From Methanosarcina acetivorans C2A (GTDB lineage Archaea; Halobacteriota; Methanosarcinia; Methanosarcinales; Methanosarcinaceae), in the NCBI RefSeq assembly GCF_000007345.1, contig NC_003552.1, forward strand, positions 2,046,001 to 2,110,000: a stretch of 64,000 nucleotides of DNA, given 5' to 3'. How positions within the stretch are numbered: position 1 is the first letter of the stretch; the number at the start of each line of letters is the position of its first letter. The position numbers and the translations under genes are program-made. The notes below the pieces were generated by a model, which worked only from the letters and a program-made list of their open reading frames with translations, was not told where the DNA came from and did not search any database. Below, piece by piece: positions 1 to 8,614 of the stretch.

Positions 1-992
1 CTATACAGTAGACTTTTTGGAGGTTCACACTGGTTGGGTATAAACAAGTTTTTGATCTTTTAGTGGTCTGTTTCGTACACAGAAGACTCTAAGACTTTCC
101 AAGATTTTATTTCGTCAAGAGGTAAACATGCCATTGCGAAAAAAATCATGTTAATCTGCTTCTGGTTACTTTTTCTTCTCTGTTGTTTCTTCCACCCCCC
201 GGGTCGCCTATTACAAGTTTTCTATCACAGTTTTGTAGGGTTGTTTTTCTTATATGATAGGAAAACGGTAACCTATTACCTACTTAAAACTATAAATAAC
301 TTTCTATCTCCGAGCAAACACATTACACAAAAAGATATTATGTGAACCCTAACTATTCTGTATTCTGAAAGAAAAACGAGTAAATATGTATCCGAAGTTT
401 TCCATAATAATTTACTAAAATACTCTTCGTGTCCGGAAAAAAGGTATCCTTTGCCCTGAACCGAGCAATTTTTCCCCTGATAGGGACATGGTTCACGTTA
501 AATGTATAAACTCCCGAACTTCTTCACTAATTTTATATACTATGGAAGTGTAGAAATATTTGGCAAGTGTGCATAGCTTGACAACGATGAGAACATGAGG
601 GACGGATCGAATTCGATCCAGTCCCTCCAACAACCTCAAAATTTGAAATGAAAACTTTCCCTCTCCTACTTTCCCCTCCTAATTCCAGCCATTTCTTAAA
701 CTTTTTTTATTTATCCCTGGGCTAGTAAAATAGATGCCGTAAATCGGTCAATTTGGTTCATGGTTGTTTTCTAACCCCACAGCTAAAATACACTTTCCTG
801 GAAAGTATTACATATTATAAAAGTTATCAGAAAATAACAGGTAACAACAGGTATCTAATCTGGAAACACAAGTATGAAAAAGTGAAATTCCAGGTTGACT
901 GCTCTGAAAATTGAGATCAAAAACTTTACATTCTCAATCTTCGTTTTTCATAACCACTTTTTCCAAGACCTGTAAAAAAAAGGAGATAAAAG
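1..992. other. Leading intergenic region
   Basis: No convincing protein gene is seen. The only open frame (148-345, +) has no ribosome binding site and an unstructured, phenylalanine-rich product. A TATA-like stretch near 531-540 sits about 25 bases before a short segment that ends in the strong hairpin at 597-627, so a small transcript from about 562 is possible. The last 20 bases carry the ribosome binding site of the next gene. Confidence 0.5.
597..627. other. Near-perfect 15-bp hairpin with one bulge
   Basis: GAGGGAC (597-603) pairs with GTCCCTC (621-627). Directly inside, GGATCGAA pairs with TTCGATCC (604-619), leaving one bulged A at 620. The DNA is palindromic through its centre. A TATA-like element at 531-540 would start a transcript near 562, so this could be the 3' hairpin of a small RNA. 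A protein-binding operator is also possible. No U-run follows on the plus strand. Confidence 0.6.
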
Positions 993-1688
993 ATGGTAGA
1001 GACCAGCATTACGGAAGTTTTGAAAGATATGGCCTTTAGATCAGGCGCTGATTTTGTCGGCATAGTCGATCCCTCCTGCTTTGAAAATTCTGAGTACACC
1101 GGAAATAAACCCCAGGATGTGATGACAGATCTCCAGTCTGTGATAATTCTGGGGGTTTCCATACCACGGGGAGCTTTTGACACACTGCCCAGAGGCAGAG
1201 CCGAGTATACAAATACTCTTATGGCAGGTACAGCCACATTGAGAATAATTGCTTTTCAAATAGCCAGATTCATTGAAAAGAAGGGATATAAGGCAACGAT
1301 TGCTCCGAGTGAAGGGAGCGAGTTCGGCTACTGGTATGCAGACCGCAAGACCCTTAAAGCGGATTTTTCTTTCAAATACGCCGCATACCATGCAGGCCTG
1401 GGAAACTTCGGCATGAACCATCTTCTCATCACAAAAGATTTTGGGCCTAAAGTCCGTATGACTGCCATCCTGACAGACGCTCCACTGGATGGAGATAAAA
1501 ATACTCAACTGCCTTTTATCAACGATGCATGCAGCGCCTGCATGAAGTGCATCAAAATATGCCCTGCAGGTGCCATTACCGCAGAAGGGGTGATTCACAG
1601 GGAGAAATGCGCTGAGTACATGTTCAATGTTCTCGGTGGACTTCGGTGTGGGCTTTGTATAAAAGTGTGCCCTCTGGATCGGTTTTAA
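993..1688 (+). CDS. Double [4Fe-4S] protein, QueG-like reductase
   Basis: This 231-residue protein carries two ferredoxin-type cluster motifs near the C-terminus. The first is C180-x2-C183-x2-C186-x3-C190-P; the second uses C206 with C219-x2-C222-x3-C226-P. The body before it (residues 1-175) resembles the catalytic region of epoxyqueuosine reductase-like iron-sulfur proteins, but it is much shorter than bacterial QueG (about 380 residues) and lacks the HEAT-repeat tail. A cobamide-linked or other redox role is therefore as likely as queuosine synthesis, which archaea do not perform in the bacterial way. It is soluble and cytoplasmic. The ATG is preceded by GGAGATAA at a good distance. It stands alone, with about 1 kb of non-coding DNA on each side. 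Confidence 0.75.
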   Translation: MVETSITEVLKDMAFRSGADFVGIVDPSCFENSEYTGNKPQDVMTDLQSVIILGVSIPRGAFDTLPRGRAEYTNTLMAGTATLRIIAFQIARFIEKKGYKATIAPSEGSEFGYWYADRKTLKADFSFKYAAYHAGLGNFGMNHLLITKDFGPKVRMTAILTDAPLDGDKNTQLPFINDACSACMKCIKICPAGAITAEGVIHREKCAEYMFNVLGGLRCGLCIKVCPLDRF

Positions 1689-2704
1689 GAATTTCCAAAA
1701 TCCGTTGAAGAAGACTTTCCGAGTCTTATCCTCTTTGCTCTTCTCTTTTCCGGAGCCATGTCTCATTTTTTTCTCCCGGACCCGGAAGGATTGGAACTTA
1801 AAATTCGTCCAGAGAGATGGTCTTAGATACCTTAGACTCAGAAGGATGCCGATTAATATATTTTGAGGCTGAGATCACCAAAAAATCCGGTGTTATTCGA
1901 TCTTAAAAGAAGTTTGGTTTAGAATGAAATGGAAAAATTGGAATAAAATCGAGTAACCTGGAAAAATAGGATAAAAAAGAATACCATCAAGAGTTCAGGT
2001 TCATTACCAATCTCTGGATATTTTGTTATCTGGGGGTTCGTTTTTCCGTTTTTCCGTTTTTCCAAGTTTTTATAAAACTTGTTAGTTCTTAACTATTTTT
2101 ATATTACTTAAAATTTTCCAGCGAAGTGAGAAAGTGGTTTTCTTTGAATAGTTTTTTTTCGGGTAGAAAGACTTATTTTGTTGATCTGAATACCAGAGAG
2201 TGTAAAAAATATAAATAACATAAAAATTAGGAAATAAAATGTAGTAAATAAGATTGAAATTAGGAAATAAAAAGTAGTAAATAATATTGGTGAATTTTGA
2301 TCCGTATCTTCACTCTTTTAATTCGATTCTATTAGTTTCCCGTTTACTCTTCTCCCATTTCCCTTCTGAATTCCACGTAATCTCTTTCTACTTCTTCGAG
2401 TTTTACGGCTTTGAGTTCCATATCTTCGGGTTCATGTTCCATTCATTTGCCCCCATGTTCGAGACCTCAGAAGTCTCTATTTTTTTCGCTGTTAGCTAAA
2501 TTCTTTCATTATGAACTCAACTTAATTATTATTTTTATGAACACCGTATCTTTATATAAATCTTCCTGTTAATCTTGTTCTATTTTGCTGAATATGATAA
2601 GTTTACGGGTTATGATGAGACGTAATAAGTCTACATTTCTTACCGGATACGATATGTCTGCATTTTTTCCTTTTTTATGATGAAAAGAGCAAAGATATTC
2701 TTAA
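1689..2704. other. AT-rich intergenic region
   Basis: About 1 kb without a supported gene. It holds three 8-bp CGTTTTTC units (2039-2062) and a 33-bp tandem duplication (2224-2289). The open frame at 2287-2499 starts inside the duplication, has no ribosome binding site and encodes a Phe/His-rich peptide, so I do not call it. Confidence 0.5.
2224..2289. repeat. 33-bp tandem duplication
   Basis: Two adjacent 33-bp units (2224-2256 and 2257-2289) both begin AAATTAGGAAATAAAA and end with TTG. They differ at two positions. The sequence is AT-rich and non-coding, which suggests replication slippage. Confidence 0.8.
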
Positions 2705-3928
2705 ATGAAAGTTGGAGCATTTTTCTCTCTCATGCATAAAAGTTCGGAACCGGAACTCATCCTTGGCGTCAGAAACCTTGCAGGGCTTGAGGCATGTTCC
2801 AGGTATGCTGATGCCGTCTATTTTTCAACGGACAGGCTCAGCCTGAGGGCAAAGGCAAAAGAGATTTCCCTTGAAAATCTGGAGGATTTTGTTTCTGAGG
2901 TCAGGGCAAAGGGGCTGAAAGCTTATCTGGCCGTAAACTCGACCGTGAACGAAGCCAGGCTTGGTGAAGTCGAAGCCGTGGTAGCTGCAGCGGTAAGAGC
3001 CGGAGTGGACGCAGTTATCGCCTGGGACCCAGCTGTTATCCTCAGGGCTCGTAAAGCCGGGCTCAGGGTCCATATCTCTACCCAGGCAAACGTTACGAAC
3101 CACGAAACAGCTGAGTTTTACAGGAGCCTCGGGGCTGAAAGGATCGTTTTTTCGAGAGAACTTTCCCTTGAGGAGATCCGGCAAATCAGGCAGCAGACGG
3201 AGGTCGAAATCGAAGCTTTCGTTCACGGGGCTATGTGCATGGCGGTTTCGGGCAGGTGTCACCTTTCGGCATATGTCCTTGGAAAATCCGGAAACTGCGG
3301 GGAATGCACCCAGCCCTGCCGCTGGGAATGGGAGCTTCACGGGGAAAACGGGCTAGTTATGGAAAGCAGGGGAAAATACCTTCTCAGTGCAAAAGATTTA
3401 TGTATGATAGGGTATGTGCCGGAACTGATTGAAGCCGGGATAAATGCGTTTAAGGTAGAGGGCAGGCTGCGTGATCCCGGATACCTGGAAGTGGTCTCTC
3501 GCTGCTACAGGGAAGCAATTGATGCCTGCAAAGCAGGAAGCTATACCCCTGAAAAAGTAGAGGTCTGGAGAACCGAATTGGCTTCGGTGTATAACAGGGG
3601 CTTTTCTACCGGGTTTTACTTCGGAGTTCCGGGCCTGGAAGTTTTTTCTCCCGAAAAGGGTATGAATGCCTCGGAAAAGAAACGCAGGGCTGCAGGGATT
3701 GTAGAGAATTATTATCCCAGACAGCAGGCTGCAGCAATAAGACTCCTTGAAGAAGGGCTTACGATAGGGGATGAGATCCTGATCGAAGGCAGTACTACCT
3801 ATCTGAAGCAGCAGGTTCGCTCGATTATGAAAGAAGGCATGAGCCTGCAAAATACCGAAAAAGGGGACGAAGTTGGGCTTGCTGTTGATGGAGTAGTCAG
3901 AAAAAACGACCGAATCTTTATAATCTGA
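2705..3928 (+). CDS. Peptidase U32 family protein
   Basis: This 407-residue cytoplasmic protein has the U32 signature at about residues 170-188 (E-A-F-V-H-G-A-M-C-M, then G-R-C-x-L-S). Cysteines C178, C185, C198, C201 and C205 are placed as in U32 proteins that bind an iron-sulfur cluster. Bacterial members include collagenase-like PrtC and the hydroxylases RlhA and TrhP, which act on 23S rRNA and tRNA. By that analogy an RNA hydroxylation role is more likely than proteolysis, but the archaeal substrate cannot be read from sequence. The N-terminal half forms a TIM-barrel-like domain. The gene begins at ATG with no strong Shine-Dalgarno site. It is monocistronic, with the next gene on the strand over 500 bases away. 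Confidence 0.85.
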   Translation: MKVGAFFSLMHKSSEPELILGVRNLAGLEACSRYADAVYFSTDRLSLRAKAKEISLENLEDFVSEVRAKGLKAYLAVNSTVNEARLGEVEAVVAAAVRAGVDAVIAWDPAVILRARKAGLRVHISTQANVTNHETAEFYRSLGAERIVFSRELSLEEIRQIRQQTEVEIEAFVHGAMCMAVSGRCHLSAYVLGKSGNCGECTQPCRWEWELHGENGLVMESRGKYLLSAKDLCMIGYVPELIEAGINAFKVEGRLRDPGYLEVVSRCYREAIDACKAGSYTPEKVEVWRTELASVYNRGFSTGFYFGVPGLEVFSPEKGMNASEKKRRAAGIVENYYPRQQAAAIRLLEEGLTIGDEILIEGSTTYLKQQVRSIMKEGMSLQNTEKGDEVGLAVDGVVRKNDRIFII

Positions 3929-4464
3929 TCAATTGTATTTGATCAATTGTATTATCTAAGTAAATTAGTATTATTCAATTAAAATATTATAACAGTATCT
4001 ATATATTGGATTCTTCCTTATACGGATTACAGCTTACGAAAACAACTGAAAAGAGTTGGCTCAATTACTCACATAGGGTCAGTCTTTCAATACAGCTCAG
4101 TTGTTCAAAAACTTAGTTATTCAGAAACTTGGTCATTCAGTATATAGCTAGTTATCCAGAAACTTGGTTATTCAGTATAGCTAGTTATCCAGAAACTTGG
4201 CTATTCAGTGTAACTCATTTATTCGGTGTAGGCTCAATATTCAGTATAATGCTCATCTGACAGGACCAACTTCCAGCCGGGTAAATCGCACCTCGATTGG
4301 TAGCCACCATCTGATAATGGTTTACAGCCAGCTCATGGCCTTTGCCGGTCTGTAGACGATTGCGATAAACAACTTAGAGAATTAATTTAGATAAATAGTT
4401 CGATAAATAATTTAGACAAACAACTTCGATAAACAATTATCTGACCGATAAGTAAGGTGATATT
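3929..4464 (+). promoter_or_regulatory. Long mch leader with repeats
   Basis: This 536-base space precedes mch. It holds three 33-35-bp repeats (4114-4214), a GC-richer stretch at about 4262-4360 with several short self-complementary pieces (GCCGGG, GGTAGCCACC, GCCAGC with GGC), and then AT-rich imperfect copies of TTCGATAAACAA (4368-4437). The ribosome binding site AAGGTGAT (4454-4461) ends it. A long 5' untranslated region is an inference; no known riboswitch class was recognised. Confidence 0.45.
4114..4214. repeat. Three tandem 33-35-bp repeats
   Basis: Units at 4114-4148, 4149-4181 and 4182-4214 share TAGTTAT(T/C)CAGAAACTTGG followed by an ATTCAGTRTA tail. Further degenerate ATTCAGTAT and ATTCGGTGTA fragments flank the array on both sides. 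It is not a CRISPR array because there are no unique spacers between units. Confidence 0.85.
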
Positions 4465-5430
4465 TTGATAAGCGTCAACGAAATGGGATCATACGTCATC
4501 GAAGAGATGCTCGACTGGAGTGAAGACCTGAAAACGGAAGTAACCAAGCTTAACAGCGGGGCCACAATCATTGACTGTGGAGTTAAAGCCGAAGGCGGAT
4601 ATGAAGCCGGAATGTACCTGGCAAGACTCTGCCTTGGTGATCTTGCTGACCTTAAATACAGCACCTTTGACCTCAACGGTATCAAATGGCCTGCCATCCA
4701 GGTGGCAACCGACAACCCGTTAATTGCCTGCATGGCTTCCCAGTACGCAGGCTGGAGGATCTCTGTAGGAGATTACTTTGGAATGGGTTCCGGCCCTGCC
4801 CGTGCCCTCGGTCTAAAACCCAAAGAGCTTTACGAAGAAATCGGGTATGAGGATGATTTCGAAGTTGCGGTCCTTGTAATGGAGTCCGACAAGCTTCCTG
4901 ATGAGAAAGTGGTTGAGTACATTGCAAAGCACTGCGGCGTGGAGCCGGAAAACGTCATGATCGCCGTTGCCCCGACAGCTTCCATTGCAGGCTCGGTCCA
5001 GATCTCAGCCCGTGTTGTGGAAACCGGGATCCACAAGTTCGAATCCATTGGTTTTGATATCAACTGTATCAAGAGCGGGTACGGAATTGCCCCCATAGCC
5101 CCGGTTGTCGGAAACGATGTCCAGTGCATGGGCTCAACAAATGACTGTGTGATCTACTGCGGTGAGACCAACTACACAGTCCGCTTCGAAGGCGAGCTGG
5201 CCGAACTCGAAGACTTTGTAAAGAAAGTCCCATCAACCACCTCCAATGACTTCGGAAAGCCCTTCTACCAGACCTTCAAAGCCGCAAACTTCGACTTCTT
5301 CAAAGTTGACGCAGGTATGTTCGCTCCTGCCAGGGTCACTGTAAACGATCTCAAGAGCACAAAGACCATTTCAAGCGGCGGGCTCTATCCCGAAATCCTG
5401 CTTGAGTCCTTCGGAATCAGAAACGTTTAA
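4465..5430 (+). CDS. mch: Methenyl-H4MPT cyclohydrolase
   Basis: Mch interconverts N5,N10-methenyl- and N5-formyl-tetrahydromethanopterin (tetrahydrosarcinapterin in Methanosarcina), a core C1 step of methanogenesis. The 321-residue product is full length for the family and recognisable throughout, including the N-terminal [16 protein letters not shown], the glycine-rich [14 protein letters not shown] segment and the conserved C-terminal [11 protein letters not shown] and [10 protein letters not shown] segments. The start is TTG at 4465, chosen because AAGGTGAT lies just upstream and the protein begins exactly where Mch proteins do. The enzyme is cytoplasmic. The gene is transcribed alone behind a long repeat-bearing leader and is followed by T-rich tracts that probably terminate transcription. 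Confidence 0.97.
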
Positions 5431-5600
5431 AGAGCATTTGTTCTTTTTACTTTTCTTTTTTTTTCTTTTTTTCCATTTCTTGCTATTTTTTTCTTTTTTC
5501 CATTTCTTGCTGTTTTTTCTCGTTTTTTTCTGCTCCTTTATCCATTGCCTCTATTTTTCTTATTTCCTCTGTTTTTTCTGCCTTTTTCTCTGTTTTTGCC
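5431..5600 (+). terminator. T-rich termination region after mch
   Basis: Immediately after the mch stop the plus strand has many runs of 5-9 T, including a repeated TTTTTTCCATTTCTTGCT-like unit near 5466-5512. Oligo-T tracts are the main intrinsic termination signal in archaea, so this is a strong terminator candidate for a highly expressed gene. The open frame that crosses it is only an artefact of T/C-rich sequence. Confidence 0.6.
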
Positions 5601-5781
5601 CTATCCTGAGATAATTGCGGTGCTTAACTCAACTTATTTATGGGAATGTTTCCAATCTTATTGTGGAAGTAGATGATACTGTAAATTGATACTGTAAAGA
5701 AAGTCCCCGAAAAGCAGGCTTTTATGAAGTATCGATAAGAAGATTTAGGATAAAAAGGAGAAGAGTTAGGAGAAGATTTTA

Positions 5782-6249
5782 ATGCCGATAATAAACACCT
5801 CTCAGGGAGTAGGAGGCATCCTGAACAGCTTCAAGGGTCTCATAGACGGAGTAGAAAAAATTACATTTGTGGGAACTCCGGGGTTCTGCACCCCATTTGC
5901 AGAACTTCTGGGTTTTGTGGTCAGGGACAAAAAACTTGCTTTTATCCCCAACCTGGACTTTGAAAAAGCCAGGTCAATCTCCATGACCCCCGAGGGAATA
6001 CAGCTTGGAGAACCCATAGACGCCCATGCTGACACTGTTGTCCTGCTCGGAGGGCTTGCGATGCCAAAGATCGGCGTCAGCCCGGAAAAAGCTAAAGAAA
6101 TCACAGAAAAGGTTCTGGAAGGTTCGGCGAAAAGAAAAATCATCGGAGTCTGTTTCCAGGCAATGTTTACGCTGCAGAAATGGGACGAGATTATCAACTT
6201 TGATTATATAATTAATGCCGACCTGGCTGTTGAAGTGCTTCAACCCTGA
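5782..6249 (+). CDS. DUF2124 family protein
   Basis: This 155-residue soluble protein matches the DUF2124 family, which is found mainly in methanogens. It has a Rossmann-like alternating pattern: a first strand IEKITFVGTPG-like around residues 25-35 with a GFCTPFAELL segment, a VVLLGGLAMPKIG segment around residues 87-99, and IIGVCFQAMF near residue 124. The glycine-rich loops suggest binding of a nucleotide or small metabolite, but no reaction is known. AGGAGAAG lies seven bases before the ATG. Its place just after mch is suggestive of a C1-metabolism link, although a 350-base terminator-like gap separates them. Confidence 0.8.
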   Translation: MPIINTSQGVGGILNSFKGLIDGVEKITFVGTPGFCTPFAELLGFVVRDKKLAFIPNLDFEKARSISMTPEGIQLGEPIDAHADTVVLLGGLAMPKIGVSPEKAKEITEKVLEGSAKRKIIGVCFQAMFTLQKWDEIINFDYIINADLAVEVLQP

Positions 6250-6368
6250 AACTTAAAGCCACAAATGCAGAAAAAACAAAATTACTACTTAAAGCCGGTG
6301 AGTAAACTGCTTATAACAGTTTGCCAACAAATTCTTTTTTTCATCCTTTTTTATCGGACTTAGACGTA

Positions 6369-6728
6369 TTAATCAGGTTCTGTTCTACTTTCGTCATCCG
6401 GTGCTAACAGATAAACCACCCCTGCAATCAAAAGGGCAGGAGACGACATAAACCTCAAGAACATACTTAAAAAATTTACCACTGTTTCTAGATTTCCAGT
6501 GGATTCAGCCCACCCCTCGGTAGCTGGCCAAAGGGGAATCATAGCATCGGCTGCGTTTGTACGAGTAGGGTCAAGATAATAATAAACGTTAAGCGGAACT
6601 CCAAATGTCAATTCAATTGTTAAAATAAATAATTCCGATGCAATAAAACTCAAAATAGCAAGTTTAGTTTTATACACATAAAAAATATTTACATTATATG
6701 GTATAAAAGTTTCCGGTGTTTTGTACAT
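6369..6728 (-). CDS. Small two-helix membrane protein
   Basis: I do not recognise this 119-residue protein. It has two hydrophobic segments that could span the membrane: residues about 22-44 (KLAILSFIASELFILTIELT-like) and about 85-108 (FLSMFLRFMSSPALLIAGVV-like). A polar, proline- and tryptophan-containing loop lies between them, and the tail is acidic. The ATG lies inside a 28-bp direct repeat (6705-6732 and 6743-6770). The upstream copy also contains an ATG, opening a 12-codon minigene whose TAA overlaps this gene's ATG (TAATG). The gene is convergent with the DUF2124 gene. Coding status is plausible but not certain. Confidence 0.5.
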   Translation of the reverse strand: MYKTPETFIPYNVNIFYVYKTKLAILSFIASELFILTIELTFGVPLNVYYYLDPTRTNAADAMIPLWPATEGWAESTGNLETVVNFLSMFLRFMSSPALLIAGVVYLLAPDDESRTEPD

Positions 6729-6770
6729 TATAATAATATAAAAAAAGTTTCCAGTGTTCGGTTCATTATA
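6705..6770. repeat. 28-bp direct repeat over a start codon
   Basis: Copies at 6705-6732 and 6743-6770 share AAAAGTTTCC(G/A)GTGTT and end CATTATA, with six differences. On the minus strand each copy carries TATAATG, so the duplication has doubled the start codon and first codons (M-x-x-T-x-E-T-F) of the small membrane protein gene. Confidence 0.75.
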
Positions 6771-6892
6771 CTAAAAATGATACTGTATGTTTCTTTTTAA
6801 TACCTCTTCTTCATCCCATACCTTTTAATAGCCCCACTGCCGTAAATATGCAGAATTACATACTGTAAATTCATATTCAGGTGACTTTTCCA

Positions 6893-8050
6893 ATGTATTC
6901 TGACCGCATAAACGCATTACCACCATATCTTTTTGCAGCGATTGATGAAGCTAAGGACGAAATGATTGCAAAGGGGGTAGACGTGATCGACCTTGGAGTG
7001 GGAGACCCTGACCTTCCGACCCACCCGCACATTGTGGAGGCCATGCGCGAGGCTGTTTGCGACCCCAAGACTCACCAGTACCCTTCTTATGCCGGCATGC
7101 CGGAGTTTCGGGAGGCTGCGGCTGAATGGTGCAAAAAATATAAGGGAATTGAACTTGACCCTGCAACCGAAGTCCTTTCCCTGATAGGGTCAAAGGAAGC
7201 AGTTGCTCATATCCCGCTCGCCTTTGTCAACCCAGGAGACGTCGTGCTCTATACCGATCCCGGGTATCCTGTATATAAGATCGGTACTCTTTTTGCAGGA
7301 GGAGAGCCGTATTCACTGCCTCTGAAGGCTGAGAACAGCTTCCTGCCTGACCTGGACTCAATTCCGGCAGATATCCTGAAAAGGGCGAAGCTCTTCTTCT
7401 TCAATTACCCGAACAATCCAACATCGGCAACTGCGGACATGAAATTCTTTGAAAAGGTTGTTGAGTTCTGCAAGAAAAACGACATCATTGCGGTGCATGA
7501 CAATGCCTACAGCCAGATGGTCTACGACGGGTACGATGCCCCTTCCTTCCTAGCAGCAGAAGGGGCAATGGACATAGGGATCGAGCTTTACTCCCACTCC
7601 AAGACCTACAACATGACCGGCTGGAGACTCGGGTTTGCCGTAGGAAGCAAAGCCCTAATAAAGGGGCTCGGGAAGGTTAAGTCCAACGTGGATTCCGGCG
7701 TTTTTGATGCAATCCAGATAGCAGGCATTGCAGCTCTTTCCTCTTCCCAGGCCTGCGTTGACGATACCAATAAAATCTATGAAGAAAGGCGCAACGTCCT
7801 GATTGAAGGGCTTACAGCCATGGGCCTTGAAGTAAAACCCCCAAAAGCAACCTTCTACGTCTGGGCTCCTGTCCCGACAGGTTTTACTTCAATAGAGTTT
7901 GCAAAACTCCTCCTGGAAGAAGCCGGAATCGTCGCAACTCCCGGAGTCGGCTTCGGAGACGCTGGCGAAGGTTACGTCAGGTTTGCCCTCACCAAGCCGG
8001 TCGAGAGGATCAAAGAAGCTGTAGAAAGGATGAAGAAACTGCAGTTCTAA
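6893..8050 (+). CDS. dapL: LL-diaminopimelate aminotransferase
   Basis: DapL converts tetrahydrodipicolinate directly to LL-diaminopimelate using glutamate and PLP, a short route to lysine used by methanogens. The 385-residue class I/II aminotransferase starts MYSDRINALPPYLF and has the GDPDLPTH cofactor/substrate loop, the FNYPNNPTSA motif, an HDNAYS segment and the Schiff-base lysine in SHSKTYNMTGWRLG (about K237). Length and order fit fold-type I DapL. I placed the start at ATG 6893 because AGGTGA (6879-6884) lies eight bases before it; the GTG at 6881 is itself part of that ribosome binding site. The enzyme is cytoplasmic. The gene is monocistronic and convergent with the SAMP/AOR operon. 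Confidence 0.92.
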   Translation: MYSDRINALPPYLFAAIDEAKDEMIAKGVDVIDLGVGDPDLPTHPHIVEAMREAVCDPKTHQYPSYAGMPEFREAAAEWCKKYKGIELDPATEVLSLIGSKEAVAHIPLAFVNPGDVVLYTDPGYPVYKIGTLFAGGEPYSLPLKAENSFLPDLDSIPADILKRAKLFFFNYPNNPTSATADMKFFEKVVEFCKKNDIIAVHDNAYSQMVYDGYDAPSFLAAEGAMDIGIELYSHSKTYNMTGWRLGFAVGSKALIKGLGKVKSNVDSGVFDAIQIAGIAALSSSQACVDDTNKIYEERRNVLIEGLTAMGLEVKPPKATFYVWAPVPTGFTSIEFAKLLLEEAGIVATPGVGFGDAGEGYVRFALTKPVERIKEAVERMKKLQF

Positions 8051-8198
8051 GCAATCCGGAAAATCCCTGAAACCGGACTCGCCGTAATTCAAATAACTCA
8101 AAACAGTCAAAACAGGCGGCATACTGAAAAAGCTGCCTAAAATCTCCTTTTTATATCCGAGTTTATTTCAAGGTTTTGATCAGAGTTTCCATATTTAC

Positions 8199-8250
8199 TG
8201 TTCTTTTCTGTTTGTTCTTTTCTGTTTGTTCTTTTCTGTTTGTTCTTTCC
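8199..8250. repeat. 14-bp tandem repeat
   Basis: The unit TGTTCTTTTCTGTT occurs three times exactly (8199-8212, 8213-8226, 8227-8240) and then in part. It lies between the convergent dapL and MoaD-like genes. The T-rich tracts could terminate plus-strand transcription from dapL. Confidence 0.85.
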
Positions 8251-8260
8251 CGTATTCCTT

Positions 8261-8545
8261 TCATCCCCCGGCAACTGGAGGGACAAAGACCATCACGTCC
8301 CCTGCTTTTAATTCGGTCTCGAACCCATCCAGGAAGTCGGTGTTTCTTCCGTTGACAAGGAACCTTACTTTCGGAATCCCGCCTGCAGTTGTGCCTGTTG
8401 TGGCTTCTTTGAACTCCGGCCCGTAGCGGGCTTGAAGAGCCTGCAGGGCGGTTCCGACGGTGTCGCCGGGAAGGATCTCAAGTTCTATTTCGGGTTTGCC
8501 GGTAATTTCACGGATAGTTGCAAGGAACTTTACGTGGATTTTCAA
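8261..8545 (-). CDS. Ubiquitin-like MoaD/SAMP family protein
   Basis: This 94-residue beta-grasp protein ends in the exposed diglycine (PPVAGG) that MoaD/ThiS and small archaeal modifier proteins use after adenylation as a thiocarboxylate or for conjugation. The fold is visible as an N-terminal strand (MKIHVKFLATIREITG), a helix around GTALQALQARYG, and the NGRNTDFLDGFETELKAGDVMVFVPP segment typical of SAMP1/MoaD. It lies 69 bases downstream of a tungsten aldehyde oxidoreductase gene on the same strand, which supports sulfur donation to that enzyme's pterin cofactor. Protein modification is an equally known role of the family and cannot be excluded. No E1-like activating gene is nearby. Confidence 0.85.
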   Translation of the reverse strand: MKIHVKFLATIREITGKPEIELEILPGDTVGTALQALQARYGPEFKEATTGTTAGGIPKVRFLVNGRNTDFLDGFETELKAGDVMVFVPPVAGG

Positions 8546-8614
8546 GCCTATCTCTCCGAAAAAAGGAATAAAACGATTTGAAAGAAAATAATAAAAAAGT
8601 GAGAAGGAGGGAGC

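Noticed and set aside
148-345. 65-codon open frame on plus strand
   Set aside because: No ribosome binding site, Phe-rich composition without a domain, located in AT-rich intergenic DNA.
604-629. T-arm-like GGATCGAATTCGATCC followed by CTCCA, resembling a tRNA 3' end
   Set aside because: The loop is six bases rather than seven, and no anticodon arm, D arm or matching 5' acceptor strand is present upstream.
2287-2499. 70-codon open frame
   Set aside because: Starts at the end of a tandem duplication, no Shine-Dalgarno site, and repetitive Phe/Ser/His composition.
4114-4214. Possible CRISPR array upstream of mch
   Set aside because: The units are directly adjacent with no unique spacers, and no cas genes are present.
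5402-5614. Open frame over the T/C-rich stretch after mch
   Set aside because: Low-complexity Phe/Leu product from a terminator-like T-tract, and it overlaps the mch 3' end.
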